Shown: piece by piece, positions 52,438 to 60,821 of the stretch
How the letters are laid out: every line of letters begins with the position of its first letter
Position numbering within the stretch: position 1 is the first letter of the stretch
IMG/VR virus record: IMGVR_UViG_3300042922_000643
Span: 1 to 64,000 of that record
DNA: 64,000 nucleotides
Strand: one strand, 5' to 3'
From: a virus
The notes under the pieces: generated by a model
The model's database searches: none
Told to the model about the DNA's origin: nothing
Seen by the model: the letters and a program-made list of their open reading frames with translations, nothing else
Made by a program: the position numbers and the translations under genes

Positions 52438-53285
52438 TGGTATCCTTCCTTTGAAATCCTCTCCATAGCGATTTGGATTAGATTGATCGCTTTCTGTCTG
52501 TACTTGAATATTGTGTTCAGATGCATCCCCATAGACTTGGCAATATCTTTATCAGCCATTTTGTCTTCATAATGCATCTTCAATATCATGCGGTAAAGCG
52601 GTGATAAACCCTCAAATTCTTCTCCACAGGTCAACCCTCGTACCCAAGCATTTCCCAGATCATCATCCTCAACTAGCAAAGGCGTGTTCACCATAATCTG
52701 TTTGTTATATTCTTCTTCGCTTTTTTCGTCAACGGCAAAAGCTTCGTTCATCACAACAAATTTTGATTTGCGATACTGTAGATTATAAGGTTCCATTTTT
52801 CTCACATGGCGCTGAATATAATCAATGATTGCATAGTTATAAGAGTTGTAAAGATAGCCTTGGAAGTAAACGCTTTTCTTAATATGTCGATAGCGATACA
52901 TCTGCTTTATAAAGAGGCATCGAAGTTCTTGTTTCAAATCCTCGTCAGGCACAGAGCTTAAGTAAGAGACGATCATGTCCACAGTTTCATAGACCTTTAA
53001 GCGAACATCGGTGTATTGGAAGAAGCGTTTCATCGCATTACGTGTTTCGACTTCCTTAATGAAACAGTTTATGAACTCTCTAGCGTCACGATCCTTGAAA
53101 GGGAATCTTCCCTTCCGTAAGATCTGATAATATTTACCTACATAAAGACTCATAGGTTCATCGGGATGACAACCAAAACGTCTCATTACTTCTTCGCCTG
53201 CTTCATGATCGCCTGATTGGAATCGTAACACGAGCTCGTCAACTTCGAGCATCTTTTGTTTTTGGTATCCACTCGCGACTTTCAT
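52434..53285 (-). CDS. phage RNA polymerase sigma factor
   Basis: The 283-residue product ends in a sigma region 4 helix-turn-helix: LSPLYRMILKMHYEDKMADKDIAKSMGMHLNTIFKYRQKAI, where DKDIAKSMGMHLNTI is the recognition unit. The N-terminal part is diverged but helical, with possible region 2 features (YNYAIIDYIQRHVRKM). It probably directs host polymerase to late phage promoters, matching its place at the head end of the minus-strand block. The divergence means the exact sigma family is uncertain. Confidence 0.72.
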   Translation of the reverse strand: MKVASGYQKQKMLEVDELVLRFQSGDHEAGEEVMRRFGCHPDEPMSLYVGKYYQILRKGRFPFKDRDAREFINCFIKEVETRNAMKRFFQYTDVRLKVYETVDMIVSYLSSVPDEDLKQELRCLFIKQMYRYRHIKKSVYFQGYLYNSYNYAIIDYIQRHVRKMEPYNLQYRKSKFVVMNEAFAVDEKSEEEYNKQIMVNTPLLVEDDDLGNAWVRGLTCGEEFEGLSPLYRMILKMHYEDKMADKDIAKSMGMHLNTIFKYRQKAINLIQIAMERISKEGYQ

Positions 53286-53306
53286 GTATTGACCTCAGCT
53301 TTCTTC

Positions 53307-53699
53307 TTAGATGTCTCCAAAGTGATCTATGATGCGGATAATTGTGTGTTCGTCCTCAGAAATGTGTCCTTCGGGACCGAAAATTTTACTTAGAGGACTC
53401 TCTCCAAAAGAAGAATTTCCATCAAAATCTATGACTTCAAACCCCTCCATATTCAATAGCTGATCAATAAAATCATTCATGCCGCCCATTTCACTAGCAT
53501 CAATCTCAATGACCTGGTAACCAATCTGTTCGCCTTCACCGTCAAAGCTAGTAAAGAAAGGGTTTTTTGCTATTTCCTGATCAGCTTCAGAAAGATCAAG
53601 GATCATCGTAATGAGATCCCCTGCTTGATTATTATCTAGCATCTCGGCCAATTCATCAACACTTATTTCAACAGAGATACTTCCTTTTTGGATCTTCAT
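53307..53699 (-). CDS. acidic hypothetical protein (130 aa)
   Basis: The protein is strongly acidic (ISVDELAEMLDNNQAGDLITMILDLSEADQ.., MEGFEVIDFDGNSSFG). It sits between RuvC and the sigma factor, so it may be an anti-sigma or DNA-mimic protein, but only composition and position suggest that. Confidence 0.65.
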   Translation of the reverse strand: MKIQKGSISVEISVDELAEMLDNNQAGDLITMILDLSEADQEIAKNPFFTSFDGEGEQIGYQVIEIDASEMGGMNDFIDQLLNMEGFEVIDFDGNSSFGESPLSKIFGPEGHISEDEHTIIRIIDHFGDI

Positions 53700-53714
53700 T
53701 ATGTATGCCCCCTG

Positions 53715-54209
53715 TTATGCCTGATTTTCTTTAGCTTTACTCACACATACATGCGCCATAGCCAAGGCTTCTGCAATATCATTCTGAACAAATTTTAGTT
53801 TAAGGCCATACATATCATTAATTGCGCGGACACAATCCTTCTTGTTTGCTTTACCACTTTGTAAACCTATGAATGCTTTCCGCCAGGAGCTAGGTGCCAT
53901 TGTGCGGAAAGGAATTTGTTTCTGTGCAGCAAGCAGCATGATTGCGCCACGGTTCTGTGACAGCTTCTTTAAGGTGTCTACGTTGCATCCTTGGTATTGG
54001 TCTTCACAGAGGATACTAGACACACTATACTTAGCAAGAAGCTCGGAGAGGAAGCGGTACTGCACCTCAACCACCTCGTGGATAGCTAGGTGCTTATCAG
54101 CCTTGATCCTACCATAATCTACAATCTCGTGATTACCATTCAGTAGTCCCCAGCCTGTAGACCATATGCTTGGATCAATACCTAGGTAGTACTCTTCCAT
54201 CTCCGCCAT
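53715..54209 (-). CDS. RuvC-like Holliday junction resolvase
   Basis: The 164-residue product has the RuvC/RNase H-fold catalytic set: YLGIDPSIWSTGWGLL with the first Asp, ILCEDQYQGCN with the Glu, and QNDIAEALAMAHV with the last Asp in its helix. It cuts four-way junctions so replicated DNA can be packaged, complementing RecA encoded on the plus strand. Size is normal. It follows the NAGPA-like gene by 8 bases. Confidence 0.88.
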   Translation of the reverse strand: MAEMEEYYLGIDPSIWSTGWGLLNGNHEIVDYGRIKADKHLAIHEVVEVQYRFLSELLAKYSVSSILCEDQYQGCNVDTLKKLSQNRGAIMLLAAQKQIPFRTMAPSSWRKAFIGLQSGKANKKDCVRAINDMYGLKLKFVQNDIAEALAMAHVCVSKAKENQA

Positions 54210-54217
54210 CTCCCTGT

Positions 54218-54658
54218 CTATTCTACCTTTTTCTTTGCAGATGTTTTCTTCTTCGGAGCAGTCTGTTCTTCTGCTTTCTCAAGAGCTTCTACTTCTGCAT
54301 CATAATTTGTATTGAAGGATACATAGTAATCAATGATCGGGCTAGATAATGCACAAGCATAGCTACAACCCATTTCTAGCATGTACTGAGCTAGTTCCCT
54401 GGCTGTGACACCACGAGAATCTTTCCCACTCTCCACCTGTACTAGAATTGTTTTGCCGTCTTTAACACCGATACTAGATTTAGCTGTAGGTGTATGAGTT
54501 TCCTCGCGGAACCCCTCTACATTGTATTCAATATCAACTTCCCCGTTCTTTACGATTCTAGGATAAGTACCTATAGAATAGGCAGAAGTGCCGTCCTCAG
54601 GGATTACATCCAATTCCAAAATCTTCATGTTACTATTATACTTTCTTTCTTCTCTCAC
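54218..54658 (-). CDS. NAGPA/phosphodiester glycosidase-like protein
   Basis: TPTAKSSIGVKDGKTILVQVESGKDSRGVTARELAQYMLEMGCSYACAL follows the core of NAGPA-type phosphodiester glycosidase domains (T.iGi.dG..l.vvv.G....G.T..ELA..m..lG...A..LD). The usual DGGGSS that follows is not preserved (SSPIIDYYV), so catalysis is doubtful. GTG 54658 is used because AAGGAGG lies 10 bases upstream; an ATG at 54628 has no ribosome site. The C-terminus is Lys-rich. It may be a virion or DNA-associated protein. Confidence 0.55.
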   Translation of the reverse strand: MREERKYNSNMKILELDVIPEDGTSAYSIGTYPRIVKNGEVDIEYNVEGFREETHTPTAKSSIGVKDGKTILVQVESGKDSRGVTARELAQYMLEMGCSYACALSSPIIDYYVSFNTNYDAEVEALEKAEEQTAPKKKTSAKKKVE

Positions 54659-54718
54659 GTATATCCATCCTCCTTGATATTTTTGTAACCCTAAATCTAC
54701 TACTTTGTAAACCTTTTT

Positions 54719-55807
54719 TTATTTTAACTCTTTATACCGTTCCTTTGCTACAATATAAAGAGCATTACTCCAACCCAAAGGCGTATTGCCATTATAGTTA
54801 CCATCTGCACCAGAATAGTATAACTCTGGAAGGGCGCTGCCTTCTAGCATGATTGATTCTGTGAGCTTAATATAATGCTTAGCTTTAGCCATGTCACCCA
54901 TTTCCATATAGCAAAGAGCTAGCCATGGAAGTCCGAAGGTCCACTCTGCTTCTCCACCCTTATAATATTCTCTAGGCATATCTCTGCCAGCGATCATCTC
55001 ACCTAGAGAGTAATAGCTATCCCCTTCATAGCGGATCACTCCGTGGCTTCTCAGAAGCTGTTCTTCAACACTTCTAACTATGTCTGCGAAGTGATTATAT
55101 CCAAGACCCTTAACGCGGTATGGATATACAAGAGACAACATTGCTAGATCTATCTTTTTATCAACACTTTCCCGCGGGAGGAGTCTGTAAAGCGCTGTTA
55201 CGCCAAACTCAATCCACTCCTGAGGCACTTTGAACTCCCACCCTAGCAACCTTCTGTTAACCCTCTTAATCGCCTCTAAACCAGCCACACAAGCTCCTAC
55301 GCTAGATGCATGAACTTCTCGCCACTCTTCCCACATTCCATTATCAGGATCTTCCCAGTACCTGCAACACCCAAGATAGTCTACGAGCTTCTGCACAATA
55401 CGAAAGTCGTCAGGGCCACGGAACATCGCCTTACCTTCTTCAAAACCTTGAGCTATGCCGAATAGGAAAGCACCCACTGCATCATGCTGTGCATGTCCCC
55501 ATTCTTGATGGTGTATCTCTGTGACACTATCTGCATCGTATTTAGCATGTATGTATTCCCAGATATGTACAGGGCGCTGTGCGGTATGTATCGTAATCTT
55601 ATCTTCAAGAGAAAGGAACAGGTCTAACATTCGCCAGTAAGCCTTTTCATAATAGCCATCCTTCTTGTCTAGATATGGCATCGACATATAGACGCTATCC
55701 CGTAACCATACATAGCTATAGTCATCAGAAGGGCTTGCTAGATAAAGTCCATGGTCCAGCCTAAGACTGTCTAGTATCTTATAGCTTTCTTTTACATGTT
55801 TATTCAT
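54719..55807 (-). CDS. GH15-like (glucoamylase-type) glycoside hydrolase
   Basis: The 362-residue product has (alpha/alpha)6-barrel GH15 signatures: YVWLRDSVYM near 32-41, WGHAQHDAVGAFLFG, MWEEWREVHASSVGACVAGLEA with the candidate catalytic Glu, YYSLGEMIAGRDMPREYY, GGEAEWTFGLPWLAL and a final TPLGWSNA. It is shorter than bacterial glucoamylases because the N-terminal beta domain is missing. It may cut or bind host glycans such as teichoic-acid sugars or alpha-glucans, and lies beside virion-like genes. A glycosidase in a phage tail region is plausible for surface recognition. Confidence 0.75.
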   Translation of the reverse strand: MNKHVKESYKILDSLRLDHGLYLASPSDDYSYVWLRDSVYMSMPYLDKKDGYYEKAYWRMLDLFLSLEDKITIHTAQRPVHIWEYIHAKYDADSVTEIHHQEWGHAQHDAVGAFLFGIAQGFEEGKAMFRGPDDFRIVQKLVDYLGCCRYWEDPDNGMWEEWREVHASSVGACVAGLEAIKRVNRRLLGWEFKVPQEWIEFGVTALYRLLPRESVDKKIDLAMLSLVYPYRVKGLGYNHFADIVRSVEEQLLRSHGVIRYEGDSYYSLGEMIAGRDMPREYYKGGEAEWTFGLPWLALCYMEMGDMAKAKHYIKLTESIMLEGSALPELYYSGADGNYNGNTPLGWSNALYIVAKERYKELK

Positions 55808-55811
55808 CTCT

Positions 55812-56153
55812 TTACTCCTTTATATATCCAAAGTATGCCAATGGAGTGTTAGAAAGTTTTTTATCAATCTTTGCAGTCTCCAGTAGCTCAACGTTTTCGA
55901 TGAGTATGATACTTTTTTCACCAGACTCATTTGCGTGTGTAATTTCAATTTCACCGCAATCAAGATAATGATCTAATGATTCAAAAAGGAGAGTGCCTCT
56001 TACTTGTCCAGTTTTTTTATTGTGTATATATGAAAGAATTTGAATCTTACCCACTGTAACGGTAACGCACAAAACTGGATTATTTTTACTAATCGTTCTT
56101 TTAATATATTTGATAGGCATTTCCTGTGAGGATGTATAAGTCTCTATTTGCAT
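55812..56153 (-). CDS. paralogue family protein, virion-like, diverged (113 aa)
   Basis: ATG 56153 is chosen over an upstream in-frame ATG at 56201 that lies inside the next gene. NKKTGQVRGTLLFESLDHYLDCGEIEITHAN parallels EETGKASGSIIFCKLDRWVQNGKIQINFCN of its neighbour, showing a family with the three following genes. The pattern of a beta-rich domain with G.l.f..fd is seen in phage tail-tube-like proteins. It is the smallest and most diverged copy. Confidence 0.6.
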   Translation of the reverse strand: MQIETYTSSQEMPIKYIKRTISKNNPVLCVTVTVGKIQILSYIHNKKTGQVRGTLLFESLDHYLDCGEIEITHANESGEKSIILIENVELLETAKIDKKLSNTPLAYFGYIKE

Positions 56154-56476
56154 AGTTCGTCCACTTCCAATTCCCCAACAAATGTAATTACAGTAGACCA
56201 AAGCTTATTGTTAATCTCTGGGGTTTCATCAAACTGAATGTCTTTGAAATAAACTCTTGCTGTCTGCCTATACTCATTACAGAAATTGATTTGAATTTTC
56301 CCGTTCTGGACCCATCGATCTAGCTTGCAAAAAATAATGCTTCCAGAAGCCTTCCCTGTCTCTTCATCATACCGATAAGTGATCGCCTGCATCTCCCCTA
56401 GGACATTAATCTTTTCAGTACCATCACAATAGATCATGTCGCATCCGCCAAAAGCTGTTAAGCTTCTTCTAATCAT
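56144..56476 (-). CDS. paralogue family protein, virion-like (110 aa)
   Basis: The product begins SLTAFGGCDMIYCDG and has VLGEMQAITYRYDEETGKASGSIIFCKLD. This resembles the SFGGxDMI and LGELQAxxY pattern of the larger copies at 57211 and 57794, and of phage structural proteins (f.G.Di.......l..lq.isys...e......G.ivf..fd). It overlaps the previous copy by 10 bases. A virion role is inferred. Confidence 0.65.
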   Translation of the reverse strand: MIRRSLTAFGGCDMIYCDGTEKINVLGEMQAITYRYDEETGKASGSIIFCKLDRWVQNGKIQINFCNEYRQTARVYFKDIQFDETPEINNKLWSTVITFVGELEVDELCK

Positions 56477-56521
56477 TACTTCTCCTCCTTATAAGAAAGG
56501 CAGGGTTTCCCCCGCCCACGT

Positions 56522-57187
56522 TTAGTCTGTCAGATCAACAAGAGATGAAACCATATTTCTTACTCTATCTTCGACATCTGCTTCGGCCCACTCAGGGACG
56601 ACAATCCCTTTCGAAGAACTACCATAACCAATGATTCGTTGCAATTGGTATGCCCTGTCTCTGAGATCATCGATCTCTTTCTGGACAGGCTCTCTTAGTT
56701 TCCATGGCAAACTACGAAGAGCCTCTTCAAGATCATCCACACTTTTTTCAATCTCATTGATAACTTTTCGGCAAGCTTTGCGAACAAAATAATGAGATAT
56801 GATCTTCATATAAGGATCAGCCTGGATAACCCCTTCAACATTACCCGTAAAGGTTTTGTTCTCAACAATCTCAATCACATCTGGAGTTAACTTCTTAACC
56901 TGAGCGACAGAGAGATCTACATTATATACTTCCTCTTCTGTTTCTTCTTCTACGGCGTTATTCGAAAGAGCATCTTGCTGTGGGTTATTGATCGCAAACT
57001 TATCGATATGTGAGAATAGCTTCTTATCTTCTTGTTCACCAATAGCTTTAAGTTCTTCAGGTGTCATATCATTTCGAGGATCACCTTCAGGAAAGACAAA
57101 TTTCTTTGTAAGGACTTCTTTAGCCACAAGGCTTCCCTTCGGACTATTATCACCGAGTACATAAATATCGTTCTTCTTCTTCGTCAT
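56522..57187 (-). CDS. hypothetical late protein (221 aa)
   Basis: The product is acidic in its first half (EEETEEEVYNVDLSVAQVKKLTPDV) and helical in its second (CRKVINEIEKSVDDLEEALRSLPWKLREPVQKEIDDLRDRAYQLQRIIGYG). It lies between virion-like paralogues and may be an assembly factor. No family is recognised. Confidence 0.65.
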   Translation of the reverse strand: MTKKKNDIYVLGDNSPKGSLVAKEVLTKKFVFPEGDPRNDMTPEELKAIGEQEDKKLFSHIDKFAINNPQQDALSNNAVEEETEEEVYNVDLSVAQVKKLTPDVIEIVENKTFTGNVEGVIQADPYMKIISHYFVRKACRKVINEIEKSVDDLEEALRSLPWKLREPVQKEIDDLRDRAYQLQRIIGYGSSSKGIVVPEWAEADVEDRVRNMVSSLVDLTD

Positions 57188-57210
57188 TTCTTTTTCCTCC
57201 CCAGGATGTA

Positions 57211-57780
57211 TTACTTGAAATTATTTTCAAGACACAACAGCACTGTTTCTTCAAGAATACCCTCGTCAACAGCTCGCCGAATAAAATACTCATAAGCTCT
57301 ACGATAAGGGTCATCAAGATAAGTCTCGACATCCGTATTTACATTCATGATATGATCTAGAATTTCTTGGAATCCTTTTGATTTTTTAATGGATTCATAG
57401 CTCATTGTACGTACTTTTTCAGCAGCGAATGTGAATTTATCTTCCAGTACATAACCATCAATAGAAACAACAGATTCCAAGGTTAAGAATTCAACGTCTT
57501 CAACAACTCGTACTAAGGAAAACATCTTGTCATTGTGCATCTGGATGAACTCAATTACGATATCATAAGTTCCTTCGCCAGAGAAATGCTCATTGAATAA
57601 TGAAAGTATGACCTCTCCGTCTACGCCGCTGCCAAGAGTCTCTGTAAATCTTAGATATCGAAAGTCATAAAAAACTCGACTTTTCCCCGTGCTCTTATCT
57701 ACAAGATGCGCGATAAGATCTGAACCGCCAAAACTAGAGAATGTAGAGGTATGTTTTTTCCCATTCATTAATTCAGCCAT
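57211..57780 (-). CDS. paralogue family protein, virion-like (189 aa)
   Basis: It shares TFSSFGGSDLIAHLVDKSTGKSRVFYDFRYLRF with the 57794 gene's TSFGGADMILFYKDQTTGVTKTLGELQAF, then LVRVVEDVEFLTLESVVSIDG against FREIEDVVFTNVSSTSSIDD, and both end in helices with YDPYRRAYEYFIRRAVDEG and YDPYKATFRMFIERALQDG. This is clearly a duplication. The beta-rich core fits a tail or neck protein. Confidence 0.7.
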   Translation of the reverse strand: MAELMNGKKHTSTFSSFGGSDLIAHLVDKSTGKSRVFYDFRYLRFTETLGSGVDGEVILSLFNEHFSGEGTYDIVIEFIQMHNDKMFSLVRVVEDVEFLTLESVVSIDGYVLEDKFTFAAEKVRTMSYESIKKSKGFQEILDHIMNVNTDVETYLDDPYRRAYEYFIRRAVDEGILEETVLLCLENNFK

Positions 57781-57793
57781 TTGCTATATCCTC

Positions 57794-58486
57794 CTATAGA
57801 ACATCTTCAGCAGTAAGTTTGCCATCTTGTAAAGCTCTTTCGATAAACATTCTGAAAGTTGCTTTATAAGGGTCATAAAAATCATCTGTATGGTCTCTAG
57901 CGTACTTTACAATTTCTTTCCATCGACGATTATCCGTAATACTACTATAGTTGACAGTCTCTACGCCTTTTGCACTCGCGCTTCTAAAGTCGTACTTCAA
58001 TGTAAACGAGATGTCGTCAATCGAAGACGTTGAACTTACGTTCGTAAATACCACATCCTCAATCTCACGGAAAAAAGCTTGACCAAATTCATTGAGATAC
58101 ACTAGTGTTAATGTCGTCAAACCTCTTGGCTTGAAATTTGTATCATCAAAGACGGTAATCACCAAGTCTCCATAGACTGTGTCTTGATCCGAATCTCCTG
58201 CTAATGTCCATGCTGAATTGCGCGGGCGTTCCAAAATCTCATGATAATTAAACGCTTGTAGCTCTCCAAGAGTCTTAGTTACTCCTGTTGTTTGATCCTT
58301 GTAAAACAGAATCATATCGGCACCGCCAAAACTTGTATACGTTTTTTTGATAGGCAGCTGTACGGTCTTCTCTATAAAATCATTAGATTTAAGAGAAGAC
58401 CCCGCAATCAGATTAGATGCAAACGTAGTTGTCGTAATACCACCACCTGTAACCTCTTTTGTATAATTAACTTGCTCTTCTGACAT
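57794..58486 (-). CDS. paralogue family protein, virion-like (230 aa)
   Basis: This is the largest family member. It has SFGGADMILF, LGELQAFNYHEILERP, DTVYGDLVITVFDDTNF, EIEDVVFTNVSSTSSID and a C-terminal FIERALQDGKLTAEDVL. The order (FGGaD, lgeLqa, G.lvitvfdd) resembles phage tail-tube or related structural proteins. Its stop overlaps the next gene upstream in the block. The structural role is inferred, not shown. Confidence 0.7.
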   Translation of the reverse strand: MSEEQVNYTKEVTGGGITTTTFASNLIAGSSLKSNDFIEKTVQLPIKKTYTSFGGADMILFYKDQTTGVTKTLGELQAFNYHEILERPRNSAWTLAGDSDQDTVYGDLVITVFDDTNFKPRGLTTLTLVYLNEFGQAFFREIEDVVFTNVSSTSSIDDISFTLKYDFRSASAKGVETVNYSSITDNRRWKEIVKYARDHTDDFYDPYKATFRMFIERALQDGKLTAEDVL

Positions 58487-59022
58487 TATTTTTTCCCCTT
58501 TCGTTTTCCCTTTTTCTCTTGAGCCATTTTCTCCATACGCTTCTTTGCCAGGTCAAGTACATTTCCCTTTTCCATCAACTGATCAATCTGAGCTACCGCA
58601 GCAACCAGAGCTTCTTTGTCATTTTCACTCATAGCCTTTTCAGCTGCACGGCGTTGTTCACGACTCATATTTGTGTAGTAAGCTTCAACTACAATAGAGC
58701 CTTCATCATCAATACCCGTCTCGATAACGTCTACCTGCGGACGGATCGTTTCAATACACTCCAGATAGTAGATCGTAGTCTCAATAGTGAGTACTGTTTT
58801 AATCTTCTCTACCTGCTCTTCGGTTTCGAGTTCTTTCCAGTTCGGCGTACGGCGCACCAAATCATCGACAGCTTCTTCTTGATCCTTTAAAGGCAGCTTG
58901 ATAAGCTCAAGGATCTGTAAGGTTGCAGGCAAGCTCACAACGATACGCTGTAGGGTCATATTCGAGATAGGATGCTCCGTAACAAAAATACCACTGACAC
59001 TATTCTTCGCTAGTTGTTCCAT
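58486..59022 (-). CDS. hypothetical late protein (178 aa)
   Basis: The protein has a structured N-terminal half (VSGIFVTEHPISNMTLQRIVVSLPATLQILELIKLPLKDQEEAV) and a long basic/acidic helical tail (MEKMAQEKKGKRKGKK). Its gene overlaps the small gene upstream by 23 bases. It could be a tail assembly chaperone by position, but no frameshift site or motif confirms that. Confidence 0.65.
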   Translation of the reverse strand: MEQLAKNSVSGIFVTEHPISNMTLQRIVVSLPATLQILELIKLPLKDQEEAVDDLVRRTPNWKELETEEQVEKIKTVLTIETTIYYLECIETIRPQVDVIETGIDDEGSIVVEAYYTNMSREQRRAAEKAMSENDKEALVAAVAQIDQLMEKGNVLDLAKKRMEKMAQEKKGKRKGKK

Positions 59023-59146
59023 CTTCTTTCTCCTTTACATCTTCTTGTACGTCGCCCAAACCTGAGAGCTTCGCATCTAGTATGATTAGGTCTCCGTTGT
59101 CTTTAATCTCCAGCATCTTCTTACCGTTCTTTACTACCTTGATCAT
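59000..59146 (-). CDS. small protein (48 aa)
   Basis: On the minus strand CGGAGG lies about 9 bases before the ATG at 59146. The product is a beta-hairpin start (MIKVVKNGKKMLEIKDNGDLIILDAKL) with an acidic tail. It overlaps genes on both sides (26 and 23 bases), so it is part of a coupled series. Confidence 0.65.
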   Translation of the reverse strand: MIKVVKNGKKMLEIKDNGDLIILDAKLSGLGDVQEDVKEKEDGTTSEE

Positions 59147-59564
59147 TAGAAGTACCTCCGTTTCTTATAGACTCATTAAGTCCGCTATATATTTCATTAA
59201 TGGTATCTAGGAAAATAGATGCGATAGAACCTTCCTTAATATCTAGTCCTGTATATTTTTCAATATCTCTACGAGCATTTTCTTTGTCCGTCTTCTCAGA
59301 AGAAGTTTTTATTTTCTCTTGAAGGTTCTGCATTTTTTGGATAGCCTGATCGATGGTGATTAAGAAACACCTTGCTTCACTACCTTCTTCTGTCGGAAAG
59401 GTGTAATGAGGTTCCTCCTGTTCGCTCTCCACATAAAAAGTAATGATTTGTCGATTCCTATCTACCTCAATATCGCTGAGTATAACTTCGTCTGGCAACC
59501 CTAGTATGTCTGACATCTTAGTATAAGTGACGCTCGTTTTTCCTCGGTTGCGTTTATTCTTCAT
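59121..59564 (-). CDS. paralogue triplet member 1 (147 aa)
   Basis: It starts with a basic stretch then YTKMSDILGLPDEVILSDIEVDRNRQIITFYVES. The next gene has YEWLSSLLGFPEHLTITDFDVDRDRQIISTYVTS and the third HNDEIRVQLGLPKDVNIRIIQDPLYDECDILLLS, so all three share one N-terminal domain. The middle of each has a helix (TIDQAIQKMQNLQEKI). The function is unknown, and the late-region location suggests a virion or packaging role. Confidence 0.65.
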   Translation of the reverse strand: MKNKRNRGKTSVTYTKMSDILGLPDEVILSDIEVDRNRQIITFYVESEQEEPHYTFPTEEGSEARCFLITIDQAIQKMQNLQEKIKTSSEKTDKENARRDIEKYTGLDIKEGSIASIFLDTINEIYSGLNESIRNGGTSNDQGSKER

Positions 59565-59919
59565 TGTTTAAACTTTCCTTCCACCGAAGCTCTTCAATTA
59601 CAGCAGCTTCTTCGCAACGCTTTTTTACTTCTTCTACTTCTGGATTCGATGCGACGTATTCATCATAGGCAGTTACGATTTTACGCATTTGAACAACAGC
59701 ATTGTCTAGCGTCATATCGAACTTTGGAGTACTTGCATGTTCATCAACTTCTTTAGTATAAAAGCTTCTCATAGTACTAGTTACATAAGTAGAGATAATT
59801 TGCCGATCTCTGTCCACATCAAAGTCTGTGATTGTAAGATGCTCGGGAAAACCTAAAAGGCTGGATAACCACTCATACGAAAAATCAACTCTACCACGGA
59901 ACTTCTTTTTACTTTTCAT
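59554..59919 (-). CDS. paralogue triplet member 2 (121 aa)
   Basis: ATG 59919 is 9 bases from GGAGG, whereas an ATG at 59928 overlaps it. It carries LLGFPEHLTITDFDVDRDRQIISTYV, the clearest shared motif with member 1, and a helical C-terminal half. It overlaps its neighbours by 11 bases on each side. Confidence 0.65.
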   Translation of the reverse strand: MKSKKKFRGRVDFSYEWLSSLLGFPEHLTITDFDVDRDRQIISTYVTSTMRSFYTKEVDEHASTPKFDMTLDNAVVQMRKIVTAYDEYVASNPEVEEVKKRCEEAAVIEELRWKESLNNEE

Positions 59920-60370
59920 TTGCTTCATCCTCCACTTTCATTCTCTGTTCTAGTTCTGCAACTTGTTGTTTTAAATCCTCTAACTTTGACTCGTCCCACC
60001 GACGCTGCATATCTGGCGTGATTGTGATATAAGTTTGGCCTTGTAGATCGTCAATACTGACTTGTGGATGTAGCAAATCTTTCAGTTTCTGAAGCCAAGC
60101 TTCACTTTTCTCATTCCAGCCAGCTGCACAGATGCGTTTTGTCTTTTCCATCTTCGCAATTTGGAGGGTAGCATATTCTATCTTTAAAGGTCTACCATCC
60201 CCGTTGTATGTTGTAAAGTTTGGAACTGAATAATTGCTTAATAGTAAGATATCACACTCATCATATAACGGGTCTTGGATGATTCGAATGTTAACATCCT
60301 TTGGTAATCCTAGCTGAACACGTATCTCGTCATTATGAATACGGTAAGTACCTTTTGAAAAGTTTGGCAT
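59909..60370 (-). CDS. paralogue triplet member 3 (153 aa)
   Basis: GGGAGGGG precedes the ATG. The LGLPKDVNIRIIQDPLYDECDILLLSNY region matches the shared domain in outline though VDRxRQII has diverged. The C-terminus is a coiled coil (WDESKLEDLKQQVAELEQRMKVEDEANEK). It is the first gene of the triplet in transcription order. Confidence 0.65.
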   Translation of the reverse strand: MPNFSKGTYRIHNDEIRVQLGLPKDVNIRIIQDPLYDECDILLLSNYSVPNFTTYNGDGRPLKIEYATLQIAKMEKTKRICAAGWNEKSEAWLQKLKDLLHPQVSIDDLQGQTYITITPDMQRRWDESKLEDLKQQVAELEQRMKVEDEANEK

Positions 60371-60419
60371 GTGGTTCCCCTCCCACGAAAATAGGGGCAG
60401 TTGCCTGCCCCATCAGTTT

Positions 60420-60644
60420 CTATTCTTTACCTTTGATAAGATTTTCCCACATCTGGTCTTTACGCTGACCAAAGTAATCATGCAGTCCAGCGATAGTAAT
60501 GAGGTTTTGATTCGTACCATAAATATAAAAGAATACAGAACCATCCGCATTCAATCCAACACGAACCTCACAAACAACTTCTGGTGTTACAACTGGAGCA
60601 GAGGGTGCAAATTCTCCTTCTACTACCTTACGTTCTTCCTTCAT
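60420..60644 (-). CDS. hypothetical protein (74 aa)
   Basis: AAGGAGG, in the end of the upstream gene, serves this ATG. The product has a Pro/Val-rich start and a beta-hairpin (VRVGLNADGSVFFYIYGTNQN), then a helix. No family is recognised. Confidence 0.6.
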   Translation of the reverse strand: MKEERKVVEGEFAPSAPVVTPEVVCEVRVGLNADGSVFFYIYGTNQNLITIAGLHDYFGQRKDQMWENLIKGKE

Positions 60645-60646
60645 TT

Positions 60647-60808
60647 CTATTCTTCCTCCTTGATTCTATTCTCTAGTATAGTTGTATATATTTCGTAATC
60701 CCATACTGCTGCACAGCTTGTGCAAGCAACGATCTTTTGCTTCTCGCCATTCCATACATTCTTACCATCTAGCACTACTACTTTTTCCCCACAATAGAAA
60801 CAATCCAT
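60647..60808 (-). CDS. small zinc-ribbon protein (53 aa)
   Basis: On the minus strand AAAGGAG precedes the ATG at 60808. The protein is a simple zinc ribbon, CFYCGEKVVVLDGKNVW.. and IVACTSCAAVWDYE, followed by a helix. It lies 2 bases before the next gene of the block. Confidence 0.7.
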   Translation of the reverse strand: MDCFYCGEKVVVLDGKNVWNGEKQKIVACTSCAAVWDYEIYTTILENRIKEEE

Positions 60809-60821
60809 GCGATACACTCCT

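Noticed and set aside
58486-59022. Programmed frameshift tail assembly chaperone
   Set aside because: No slippery heptamer joining this gene to its neighbour was found, and no long tape measure gene follows in the window.
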